Shown one piece after another: positions 1 through 7,549 of a DNA stretch of 64,000 bases; the first letter of the stretch is position 1, and each line of letters begins with the position of its first letter. The translations under genes were made by a program, and so were the position numbers. The notes below the pieces were generated by a model. The model did not search any database, had not been told where the DNA came from, and saw nothing but the letters and a program-made list of their open reading frames with translations. Source of the stretch: CAVVAY01 sp963746465 (GTDB lineage: Bacteria > Actinomycetota > Actinomycetes > JACCUZ01); the NCBI GenBank assembly GCA_963746465.1, contig CAVVAY010000013.1, forward strand, positions 558,001 to 622,000. The letters run 5' to 3'.

Positions 1-201
1 GTCGAGACTCACCCGGAGATGCGCGGGCGCGGGTTCGCAGGCACCCTGGTGCACCACACCAGCACGTACGGCTTCAGCGAGCTCGGCGCGACGACCCTCG
101 TCATGGTCGCGGACCCCGAGTACCTCGCGATCCGGGTCTACCGCTCGGTCGGCTTCGCCGCGACCCAGACCCAGCTTCAGGCAGAGCGCCCGCCGGGTTG
201 A
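1..201 (+). CDS. GNAT family N-acetyltransferase, C-terminal end (partial)
   Basis: The reading frame is open from the first base, so the gene begins outside the window. The 66 visible residues start with HPEMRGRGFAGTLVHH, which fits the acetyl-CoA-binding motif A of GNAT enzymes (R/Q-x-x-G-x-G/A). They end with the usual strand-helix-strand tail containing IRVYRSVGFAATQTQ, where the tyrosine sits in the place of the general acid of many GNATs. The enzyme should transfer an acetyl group from acetyl-CoA to an amine, but the substrate cannot be judged from the fragment. It ends 4 bases before the stop of the convergent secreted beta-propeller gene. Confidence 0.75.
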   Translation, partial: VETHPEMRGRGFAGTLVHHTSTYGFSELGATTLVMVADPEYLAIRVYRSVGFAATQTQLQAERPPG

Positions 202-205
202 CCGC

Positions 206-1324
206 TCAGCGGGCCAGGCGTGCCACTCGGCCGCTGCCGCCGGCGGCCCAGCAGGAGCCGTCCCGCGTGCAGTCGAGAGCGTGGTAGCCCACGTCGCTGA
301 CCTGGGTCCAGCTGCGACCCCCGTCGGCGCTGAGGCTGGTACCCATCACGTCACCGGACTCGCCCGTGACGATCAGCCAGCTCTCGTGAGCCGGCAGGTA
401 GGCGACGTCCTCGCCCAGATGTGACAGGTCGCCTGCGCTGCGCCAGGTGTCGCCGTCGCGGGTCGTCGCGACGGCATCGACACCGTCGGCAGCGTCCGCG
501 AAGTCGCCTCCCACGGCGACGCCCTTCCCCGGCCTCTGGAACGTCAGTGCGAAAACGCCGGCTGCCTCGCCGGCCGGGATCGTGGAGGCGCTGGCGGTCC
601 AGGTCAGGCCGTAGTCGTCGGAACGGAAGACGCGCGAGGCGCCGCCGCCGGAGCCGAAGTACGCCGTGCGGCCAGCCGTGACGAGGCAGTCGCCGCTGGC
701 CGCGAAGCCGAACTCCGTCGGAGTCTCCGGCATGCCCTCGTCCGGGAGGACGGTCCAGGAACGGCCGAAGTCCGACGTGGCGAGAATCCGGAACTTCCCG
801 TCGACCGGATCCCCCATCACCAGCCCTCTCCGGCCGCCGGGGTAGAACGCCATGCAGTCGTAGAACGCCGCGGGGTCGTCGTTGACGAAGGCCGCGTCCC
901 AGGTCGTCCCACCATCGGTGGTGCGGTAGATCCGCGACGCGTCGCCCGGCCCGATGGCAAGGATCACGGCGTTCTCCGCGTCGCGTGCCTCGACGTCACG
1001 GAACAGCAGGCCCTCCGTGTCAGCGGGGCTCACGTCCTTCCAGGTCCGGCCGCCATCGGTCGTGCGGAACACCCGGCCCGGGGCACCCTCCGTGGCGCTC
1101 CCGCCGGTCACCCACGCGGTACGCCGGTCGACGGCGTCAAGACCGCGGAAGCTCTGGTCGGCGTCGATCACGGTCTCCGTCCACGACAGCGCTCCGTCGT
1201 GGTCGTGGCCTCGGCTTCCGTGGTGGCCAGAGCCGGCGGCACCCGTGCTACCGGCGTACGCCGAACCACTCAGCAGAGGGCTGGCGAGAAGGACTGTGGT
1301 CAGGCAGATGGTCCCGAGTCGCAT
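206..1324 (-). CDS. Secreted Asp-box (BNR/WD40-like) beta-propeller protein
   Basis: The product has 372 residues. It opens with a signal peptide (basic MR, hydrophobic stretch to about residue 20, then an Ala-rich cleavage region near SAYAG), so it is probably exported. From residue 60 onward it carries repeated Asp-box motifs of the S/T-x-D-x-G-x-x-W type: TTDGGRTW, TTDGGTTW, TSDFGRSW, SDDYGLTW and SADGGRSW. Such repeats form beta-propellers seen in sialidases, Ycf48-type assembly factors and many uncharacterised secreted proteins. I see no sialidase arginine triad context, so enzymatic activity is not claimed. A Gly/His-rich stretch (residues 27-45) follows the signal peptide. Function is unknown. 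Confidence 0.75.
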   Translation of the reverse strand: MRLGTICLTTVLLASPLLSGSAYAGSTGAAGSGHHGSRGHDHDGALSWTETVIDADQSFRGLDAVDRRTAWVTGGSATEGAPGRVFRTTDGGRTWKDVSPADTEGLLFRDVEARDAENAVILAIGPGDASRIYRTTDGGTTWDAAFVNDDPAAFYDCMAFYPGGRRGLVMGDPVDGKFRILATSDFGRSWTVLPDEGMPETPTEFGFAASGDCLVTAGRTAYFGSGGGASRVFRSDDYGLTWTASASTIPAGEAAGVFALTFQRPGKGVAVGGDFADAADGVDAVATTRDGDTWRSAGDLSHLGEDVAYLPAHESWLIVTGESGDVMGTSLSADGGRSWTQVSDVGYHALDCTRDGSCWAAGGSGRVARLAR

Positions 1325-1379
1325 TTGAGCACCCTGCCCCCGTCTGGGCGGATCTGTCCAGTGTCACCTCGACCTGCCG

Positions 1380-1694
1380 TTAGTCCTCGATCACGTCCAG
1401 CCCCTGCTCCCGCAGCAGTGCAAGGTGATCCAGCATCTCCTTCAGGACCTCCGGGTCGTGACCTTCCCAGCTCTCCACCTCACTGATGACGCGCAACGGA
1501 TGGCGGGTCCGGTAGGACTGCGTGACGTTGCCGGGGAAACGCTTGTTGGTCACGTTCGGGTCGTCCTCGAAGGGACCCAGGGGCTCCACGACATAGATGC
1601 GTCCCCGCTCCTCGCCCCCGGCGAGGGCCGTCGCCAGCTCCGCTCCCCAGGCTGCTGTGTCCACGAGCGCGGTGAAGTAGATCTTGTTCGACAC
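1380..1694 (-). CDS. Arr-like rifampin ADP-ribosyltransferase, N-terminally truncated
   Basis: The 104 residues match the C-terminal two thirds of NAD(+)-rifampin ADP-ribosyltransferase (Arr), recalled as about 140-150 residues. The conserved stretches IYFTALVDTAAWGAELA, GRIYVVEPLGPFEDDPN and FPGNVTQSYRTRHPLRV are present, including the tyrosine and aspartate that I equate with Tyr49 and Asp84 of Arr-ms. The N-terminal region with the YxHGT NAD-binding histidine is absent. An in-frame stop lies 7 codons upstream of the GTG start, so no longer product is possible. A good GGAGG ribosome site precedes the GTG by 4 bases. The product probably cannot modify rifampin, although it may still be translated. 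The start lies 32 bases from the divergent broken PP2C-like gene. Confidence 0.75.
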   Translation of the reverse strand: MSNKIYFTALVDTAAWGAELATALAGGEERGRIYVVEPLGPFEDDPNVTNKRFPGNVTQSYRTRHPLRVISEVESWEGHDPEVLKEMLDHLALLREQGLDVIED

Positions 1695-1726
1695 CCAGCC
1701 TCCGGCGACCGGCTAGCGTCGCGCAA

Positions 1727-2400
1727 GTGAAGGTCGTGATGGCCACCAGCCCCGGACACGTCGGGCGTCGCAACGAGGACTTCGTCGGGGCCGTCCCGGG
1801 CGCCATGGTCATGCTCGACGGCGCGGGGATCCCCGACACCGACGGGATCTGCCGCCACGGAGTCGCGTGGTACTCCCACACCCTGGGTGCCACCCTGCTC
1901 GCCAGACTGGCTCGGGATCGCGGGACGGACCTTGTTGCGTCGCTCGCCGACTCGATCGACCAGGTGGCGGCACTGCATCGACATAGCTGTGACATCGCCG
2001 ACCCCAGCAGCCCGCAGTCGACGGTAGCGATCGTGCGGTTCGAAGAGGACCGTGCCGACTACCTGGTGCTCGCCGACGCCTTCGTGCGCGGCGCAACCAG
2101 CCGGGCGGGTACTGGATCGCCAAGGACGATGCCCGCGCGGCAGCGGAGGCCGTCACCGGCAGCATGCCTCTCGCGGGTCTGACCGGCGCTGCGGTCCTCA
2201 GCAACGGGGCCAGCCGCATCGTGGAGCCCTACCGGCTCTGCGAATGGCCGGCCGCCCTGCACCTGCTGCGCACCAGCGGCGCGGACGAGCTGCTCCGACG
2301 CGTCCGCGAGGCCGAGGCCGGTCCCGGTGCGGCTGGCTCACTGCCGGGGTTCGAGCTCCCCGACGACGCGACCGTCGCTTTTTGCGACCAGCCGCGCTGA
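1727..2400 (+). pseudogene. PP2C-like phosphatase family gene broken by internal deletion and frameshift
   Basis: Two out-of-frame pieces belong to one family of actinobacterial PP2C-domain proteins. The first (from ATG 1727 to about 2090) has the metal-ligand segments GRRNEDF and MLDGAG and runs to DYLVLADAFV. The second begins at 2092 with RNQPGGYWIAKDDARAA and continues to the final DDATVAFCD stop at 2400. In intact relatives these blocks are joined by roughly 50-60 residues that are missing here, and the join changes frame. Both ends are otherwise well conserved, so the loss looks recent. Translation from 1727 would stop at 2182 with a nonsense tail. A collapsed assembly cannot be excluded. 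Confidence 0.8.
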
Positions 2401-2412
2401 CCTGGAGCCTCG

Positions 2413-4263
2413 TCAGAGGTCGCGGGCGAAGGACCGTGACAGCGGCGAGTCCTTGTAGTGCCCGAACCCCTCGACCGGGATGTACCCCGCGCTGAGGTAG
2501 AGCGCGATCGCCTCCGGCTGTGCCATGCCGGTCTCGAGCACAACGCGCCGGAAGCCCTGCTCGCGGGCGACGTCCTCGAGGGCGTGCAGCATCCGGCGGG
2601 CGTGCCCGCGGCGCCGGTGCTCGGGACGGACGAACATCCGCTTCACCTCGACGGTGTCGTCGCCGTGCCGGCGCAGCCCGGCGCAGCCGATCGCACTGGC
2701 GCCGACATGGGCGACCAGGAACGTTCCCAGCGGTGGTGCGAACTCGGCGGGGTCGACCGGCGTCTCGTCCTGACCGCCGTACCGTCGTACGTACTCCTGC
2801 TGCACCTCGGCGACCAGAGACGTCGCGAGGTCGGAGTCGAACGGCACCACCTCGAGCACGACGGCGTCGTCGTCGACGGCCAGCGTCCTTCGCGCCAGGT
2901 CGGCCATCTCGGCCTCCGCGGACGCGACGAGTCGACTCGGCTCGGGCACCAGGTTGCGGTCGGCCGCCATCCCGATGGTCACCTCTCCGGCATAGCTCAG
3001 GATGCTCACGCCCAGCCCCACCGACCCGGCCTGCGGCACCCAGAAAGTCAGCCGCACCAGCCGCGAACCCGCCAGATAGACGGGCCGGGTCGGCCCCGGG
3101 ACGTTGGTGACGATCGCCGAGGACTTCGCACCGAGGATTCGTACGGCGAGCCGGTGCGCCCACGACGGCAACGCCCCCACCACAGCGAGGATCGCGAAGG
3201 TCGACGCCGCCTGCGCCCCGCCCTTCACCCGGGCCATCCGCTCGTGCACCGCACGGACCCGGGCCAGTGGGTCGGCGACCGAGACCGGCAGCTTCACGAA
3301 GACGATTCCGAACCGGTTGCCGAGCGTTGCCGGCACCGGCTCGTCGCGCGGCCGCAGGTCGACGGGGACGAACACCCGCAGGTCGTGCGCCTGCTCGCCG
3401 TGCTCGGCGAAGTGCTGCCTCAGCGCACCGGCGGTCACTGCGAGCAGCACGTCGTTGACGGTGACGTCCAGCGCGGCGGCCACCCGCTTCACGACCGCCA
3501 GGTCCAAGGGCTTCGACCAGGCGGCGACCTTGGCGGTGCCGAGCCGGCCGGACAGCCGGGTCCGCGGGTCCCGCGTCGCGACCAGCAGGCCGACCCCGGT
3601 GCTCAGCACCCGCCAGCCGAACCGCACCGCCTCCACGGCCTGCCGGAACGTGCGCGCAGCCAGCGGGTCGACGCCGGCGACCGGGAGCAGATCGCGCGAG
3701 CCGGCAGTCAGCCGGGACCTGATCCCCGGGCGGCGCGGGTCCCGGTCGCCGGCATCGGTCGGGATCTCGTCCGGCCGCGTGTCCGGTTCGTCGTCGGTGA
3801 GCGAGAGCAGCACGCTGGCCAACGCGATGCCGTCGGCGATGCAGTGGTGCAGCCGTGCCACCAGGGCGGACGTCGGTCCGCTGCCGACCGAGGCCGGCAC
3901 CGTCACGAGGTGGAACTGCCACGGCGAGTGGCGCATGTCCAGCGGCGTGCCGAGCAGGTCGCTCACCAGCGCGGCGAGGCCGTCGTCGTCCGCCACCGCG
4001 CCGGCGTCGACGAGGTGCCGGCCCAGGTCGAAGTCCGGGTCGTCGGTCCACACCGGCTGCTCGAACGGGCTGCCCGACGGCAGCGGTCGCATGGAGAACT
4101 TCGGGTAGCGCGCGAGCAGCCGGTGCTCGAAGACCTCGGTGAGCCTGCTTCGGTCGGCCGGGTCCTCGAGACGCAGCACCGCGGTGACCATCATCAGGTT
4201 GTCGGGTGAGTCCATCCCCAGCCAGGCCGCGTCCACGTTGGACATGCGCAGCGGTGCGGTCAC
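2413..4263 (-). CDS. WS/DGAT-type acyltransferase fused to a C-terminal GNAT domain
   Basis: The product has 616 residues. Positions 1-460 are a wax ester synthase/diacylglycerol acyltransferase of the kind that transfers fatty acyl-CoA onto alcohols or diacylglycerol. The catalytic HHxxxDG motif is intact (LHHCIADGIA, residues 138-147), as is the family motif VTNVPGP. Residues from about 467 to 616 form a GNAT domain with an acetyl-CoA loop (VRPEHRRRGHARRML) and a terminal ALYLSAGY element. Mycobacterial WS/DGAT proteins normally end after the first part at about 450-480 residues, so the GNAT extension is unusual. The start ATG overlaps the glucokinase stop (ATGA), implying co-translation. 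Most likely an inner-membrane or lipid-droplet-surface enzyme; the GNAT substrate is unknown. Confidence 0.85.
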   Translation of the reverse strand: MTAPLRMSNVDAAWLGMDSPDNLMMVTAVLRLEDPADRSRLTEVFEHRLLARYPKFSMRPLPSGSPFEQPVWTDDPDFDLGRHLVDAGAVADDDGLAALVSDLLGTPLDMRHSPWQFHLVTVPASVGSGPTSALVARLHHCIADGIALASVLLSLTDDEPDTRPDEIPTDAGDRDPRRPGIRSRLTAGSRDLLPVAGVDPLAARTFRQAVEAVRFGWRVLSTGVGLLVATRDPRTRLSGRLGTAKVAAWSKPLDLAVVKRVAAALDVTVNDVLLAVTAGALRQHFAEHGEQAHDLRVFVPVDLRPRDEPVPATLGNRFGIVFVKLPVSVADPLARVRAVHERMARVKGGAQAASTFAILAVVGALPSWAHRLAVRILGAKSSAIVTNVPGPTRPVYLAGSRLVRLTFWVPQAGSVGLGVSILSYAGEVTIGMAADRNLVPEPSRLVASAEAEMADLARRTLAVDDDAVVLEVVPFDSDLATSLVAEVQQEYVRRYGGQDETPVDPAEFAPPLGTFLVAHVGASAIGCAGLRRHGDDTVEVKRMFVRPEHRRRGHARRMLHALEDVAREQGFRRVVLETGMAQPEAIALYLSAGYIPVEGFGHYKDSPLSRSFARDL

Positions 4264-5366
4264 GGCGTACCGGACTCCTCGTGGCGCGCGCGCCGGTCCC
4301 GCGCGCGAGCCCGAGCCCTTCGGAACCGGCGGGCGAACGGGCGCGCCAGGTCCGCCGCGCCGACCAGGCCGGCAGTGTTGCCGAGCTGCGCCTGCACGAT
4401 GGCCGCCTCCGGCCGGAACTGGCGGCCGGTCAGGTTGCGCCGGAACGCCTCGCGGGTCGGGCCGATGAGCAGGTCGCCCGCCTCGGACAGGCCGCCGCCG
4501 ACGACGAACGTGCCCGGGTCGAACGCCGCCGCGAGGTTGGCGATGCCGATCCCGAGCCAGTGCCCGACCTCCTCGAAGAGCTCGCGGGCAGCCGGGTCGC
4601 CGTCGCGGGCGGCCTCGGTGATCAGCGGTCCGGTGATCGCGGTGACCGCACCGCCCGCCCGCTCGAGGATCTGGTAGGCCACCGGTGAGTTCGCTGTCGC
4701 GAGCTCACGCGCCTCGCGGACCAGGACGTTGCCGGACGCGTACTGCTCCCAGCAGCCACGCTTCCCGCACTCGCAGCGACGGCCGTCGGGCACCACCTGC
4801 ATGTGCCCGAACTCCCCCGCGACTCCGAACCGGCCACGCTGCAGCGCGCCGTTGACGATCATCGCCCCGCCGATGCCGGTGCCCAGATTCACGCAGACCA
4901 GGTGAGACTCGCCGCGGCCGGCCCCGAACCGCCACTCGGCCCAGACGGCCGCGTTGGCGTCGTTCTCGACCACGACGGGGAGCCGCAGCCGCGAGCTGAT
5001 CGCCTCGCGCAGCGGTTCGTTGCGCCACGACAGGTGCGGCGAGAACAGCACGTCGGACCGGTCGGCGTCGATGAACCCGGCGGCCCCGATGCCGACGGCG
5101 TGCAGCTCGTGCGCCTGAGCGAGCTCCAGCACGGCGTCGACGATCGTGTCCTCGACGACCTGCGGGCTCTTGCTGCGGTGCGGGGTCTCGCGGCGGACCT
5201 GGGCGAGCACCTCGCCCTCGTGGGTGACCACGCCGGCCGCGACCTTGGTGCCGCCGATGTCCACGCCGACCGTGAGCAGCTGAGCGTTCAGCGGGCTGAC
5301 CCTGGCCGGCCGGGCCGACTCGTCCCGCAGCGCCCGCCCGAGCAGGGACGGACGGCGCTCGGTCAC
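4260..5366 (-). CDS. ROK family glucokinase
   Basis: The 368-residue protein phosphorylates a sugar, most likely glucose, using ATP in the cytoplasm. It shows the ROK phosphate-binding motif VGVDIGGTK (residues 33-41), the catalytic aspartate in ENDAN (Asp136) and the ROK zinc motif: His188 in GEFGHM plus Cys198, Cys200 and Cys205 in CECGKRGC. The last 20 residues are Arg-rich, as is the N-terminal leader of about 30 residues before the first strand. The start is a GTG. The stop overlaps the start of the WS/DGAT-GNAT gene by 4 bases, so the two are probably one transcript. Its role could be central glycolysis, trehalose use or polymer turnover. Confidence 0.88.
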   Translation of the reverse strand: MTERRPSLLGRALRDESARPARVSPLNAQLLTVGVDIGGTKVAAGVVTHEGEVLAQVRRETPHRSKSPQVVEDTIVDAVLELAQAHELHAVGIGAAGFIDADRSDVLFSPHLSWRNEPLREAISSRLRLPVVVENDANAAVWAEWRFGAGRGESHLVCVNLGTGIGGAMIVNGALQRGRFGVAGEFGHMQVVPDGRRCECGKRGCWEQYASGNVLVREARELATANSPVAYQILERAGGAVTAITGPLITEAARDGDPAARELFEEVGHWLGIGIANLAAAFDPGTFVVGGGLSEAGDLLIGPTREAFRRNLTGRQFRPEAAIVQAQLGNTAGLVGAADLARPFARRFRRARARARDRRARHEESGTP

Positions 5367-5414
5367 GGCCAGGACTCTAACCGCGACCAGGGCCGGCCCG
5401 GCCTGTCGGCTGCC

Positions 5415-6257
5415 TCACGGGGTGGGGTACTGCCGGCGGAGCGCGGCGTCCCAGAGCGCAGTCGGCAGCACCCGGCGGGCGCCGACGACCTGCCGGGCCA
5501 CCAGGCCGACCGGGTACCGCGCCTTGGGGCGGCTCGACTCCAGGGCGGTGACGATGACCTCGGCGACCGCGTCGGCGTCCAGCGTGCCGCGCGCGTCCTG
5601 CCGGTCGTACGCCGCGGAGTTGCGCGCCGCGACACCGCGCATGAACCCGGCGTACGGCCCGTCGCCCCCCGGGACCGCCGTGGCCTCCTCGGCGAAGCCG
5701 GTGTGCACCGGGCCGGGAGCGACCACGGAGACGCCGACGCCGAAACCGCGGGTCTCGAACCGCAGGGCGTCACTCAGCGCCTCCACCGCGTACTTGCTCG
5801 CGTGGTAGACCCCGCCGCCGGGCAGCGTCATCCGGCCACCCATCGACGACACGTTGACGATCCGGCCGCGGCCGGCGGCCCGCATCCCGGGCAGCACCAG
5901 CTGGCTGAGCCGAAGCAGTCCGAACACGTTGGTCTCGAACTGCCGGCGCACCGCGTCCAGCGGTACCTCCTCCACCGGCCCGTACTCGCCGTACCCCGCG
6001 TTGTTGACCAGGCCGCCCACCGCGCCGTGCTCGGCCTGCACCTCGCGCACGGCCGTGAGCATCGAGTCCTCGTCGGTGACGTCGAGCGCCAGCACCCGTG
6101 CCCCGGCCGCTGCGAGGTGGTCCAGCGAGTCCACCCGGCGGGCGGTCGCCCACACCGGACGCGGTCCGCGCAGCAGAGCCTGCACGGTCGCCCGGCCGAT
6201 GCCGCTGGAGCAGCCGGTCACGAGCACGGGCGCGGTCGGCGGCACTGGCGGAGTCAT
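5415..6257 (-). CDS. Short-chain dehydrogenase/reductase (SDR)
   Basis: A classical SDR of 280 residues with the NAD(P)-binding motif TGCSSGIG (residues 14-21), the NNAG motif at 85-88 (VNNAGYG) and the catalytic set Ser138, Tyr151 and Lys155 (VYHASKYA). An Arg pair after the second strand (ATARRVDSL) suggests preference for NADP(H). The C-terminal part (MRGVAARNSAAYDR, then repeated hydrophobic segments) resembles SDRs acting on lipophilic or steroid-like ketones, but the substrate is not identifiable. It is transcribed away from the VOC gene; the 50-base gap between them must hold both promoters. Confidence 0.85.
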   Translation of the reverse strand: MTPPVPPTAPVLVTGCSSGIGRATVQALLRGPRPVWATARRVDSLDHLAAAGARVLALDVTDEDSMLTAVREVQAEHGAVGGLVNNAGYGEYGPVEEVPLDAVRRQFETNVFGLLRLSQLVLPGMRAAGRGRIVNVSSMGGRMTLPGGGVYHASKYAVEALSDALRFETRGFGVGVSVVAPGPVHTGFAEEATAVPGGDGPYAGFMRGVAARNSAAYDRQDARGTLDADAVAEVIVTALESSRPKARYPVGLVARQVVGARRVLPTALWDAALRRQYPTP

Positions 6258-6307
6258 GCCCCCATCGTGCCCTCGAACCTGGGTGCGGAGTCAGTACGGT
6301 CACCTTC

Positions 6308-6670
6308 ATGGAGATCCTCGGGCTCGTGTTCGCCGGCACGGCCACCCCGCACCGGGCGGCCATGACCGCCTTCGTCGAGCAGACCCTCGGCCTCCGCCGG
6401 GTCGACGCCGGCACGGCGGACGCCGACATGTTCGCGCTGCCGGACGGCTCGGGCTTCGCGGTCTCCGACGAGCGGGAGGTCGGCGGCGGCACCTCGCGCA
6501 CCGTCGGCCTCCAGGTCGCCGACCTGGACGCCGCCGTCGCCGAGCTGCGACAAGGCGGCGTCGACGTGGACGAGCCGGGCGAGAACGAGCGTTACCGGTA
6601 CGCGCACTTCATTGCCCCTGATGGCGACCTGTACGAGCTGGTCCAGGAGCTGGCGGCTGCCGGACCCTAG
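6308..6670 (+). CDS. VOC family (glyoxalase/bleomycin-resistance fold) protein
   Basis: The product has 120 residues and a single vicinal oxygen chelate module. It begins MEILGLVFAGTATPHRAAM, followed by the typical TLGLRRVD strand and closing with YAHFIAPDGDLYELVQE, where the final glutamate matches a usual metal ligand of the fold. Metal-binding residues in the first half are less clear, so it may be a binding protein and not an enzyme. The ATG at 6308 was chosen because it begins the conserved domain; upstream codons are on the far side of the divergent SDR start. Its stop overlaps the stop of the convergent siderophore-interacting gene by 4 bases. Confidence 0.8.
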   Translation: MEILGLVFAGTATPHRAAMTAFVEQTLGLRRVDAGTADADMFALPDGSGFAVSDEREVGGGTSRTVGLQVADLDAAVAELRQGGVDVDEPGENERYRYAHFIAPDGDLYELVQELAAAGP

Positions 6671-7434
6671 TCGCGGCCGGGCTCGCCGTGCCGGGCGTTC
6701 GGCGTCCCCCGCCGCCAGTACGGCTTGGGCAGCACCGCCTCACGCGGCCAGCCGTGGTCGCGGACAAGGGTTGATCTGATCGTCGACGTCAGCGTCATCT
6801 CACCGCCGACGTACACGACGACTCCGTCCTCCGGTGCACCCAGGTCGCTGGCCTCGAGCAGCGCGAGGCCGGTCTTCTCGTCGTCGCCGGCCGCGTCGAC
6901 CCAGGTCGGTCCGTCCGCGACCGCGTCGGCGTCGAGGTCCAGTCGGTCTGCCTCGTCGGGCACAGTGAGGGTCACCACCGCGCGGGACGGAGGTTGCACG
7001 GCCTCGGCCATCACGAAGGCCCCGGGCAGAAAGCTCTGGTCGCCCAAGAAGTGGTGCACCCGCGCGCCCGGCACCAGGTGCACCTTGCCGCGCGGGCCGA
7101 TCGCCTCGACGACCTCACCGGGCGTCGCCTCGTGCAGGCGGCTGACGCCTCCGTCGGCGTGCAGCACGACGTCGAGCGACACCACGCCGGCAGCGCGGTC
7201 CAGCCGCCGGATCGTCCACCGGCGGCGCAGAACAGGCGGCCCGGCGACCGCGGTGAGCATCAGGTCCTGGCCCGGCTGGTGTGCCAGGTCGCGCAGAGCG
7301 TCACCTTCGAGCTCGATCCGCACCATCGACGGCGAGAGCGGCCGCACCTCCTGCACGGTGAGGTGCATCAGGGTCGCCCCCAGCCGCTCGGCAAGGGCGG
7401 CGCTGTCGTCGAACGGGATCGGTGCGTCGGTCAC
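6667..7434 (-). CDS. Siderophore-interacting-type FAD-binding reductase (SIP family)
   Basis: About 255 residues. The N-terminal half has the FAD-binding beta barrel with VRIELEGDALRDL and the flavin signature RRRWTIRRLDRA. The C-terminal half is the SIP domain with HHFLGDQSFLPGAFVMAEA and the end motif KPYWRRGTPNARHGE. Family members reduce ferric siderophores in the cytoplasm to release iron, using NAD(P)H. The GTG at 7434 starts the conserved sequence; an open frame continues upstream to 7551 but runs into the divergent phosphoketolase leader and looks non-coding. I see no iron box upstream in 7435-7549. The iron transporter operon lies 18 kb away. Confidence 0.85.
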   Translation of the reverse strand: MTDAPIPFDDSAALAERLGATLMHLTVQEVRPLSPSMVRIELEGDALRDLAHQPGQDLMLTAVAGPPVLRRRWTIRRLDRAAGVVSLDVVLHADGGVSRLHEATPGEVVEAIGPRGKVHLVPGARVHHFLGDQSFLPGAFVMAEAVQPPSRAVVTLTVPDEADRLDLDADAVADGPTWVDAAGDDEKTGLALLEASDLGAPEDGVVVYVGGEMTLTSTIRSTLVRDHGWPREAVLPKPYWRRGTPNARHGEPGRD

Positions 7435-7549
7435 GCCGCACACGGTACGACGGGACCTCCGCCCCTGTCGGACCCGGTGCCGCGCGGGACAGAATGCGTC
7501 GAACCGGCCGGTTGGCAGCCGGTCTCGCGCCGAGAGTAAGGACAGCCGC

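Noticed and set aside
2198..4051. Long Arg/Gly/Pro-rich open frame opposite and across the WS/DGAT-GNAT gene
   Set aside because: Composition is the signature of a shadow frame in GC-rich DNA and the real gene has clear motifs on the same strand in another frame.
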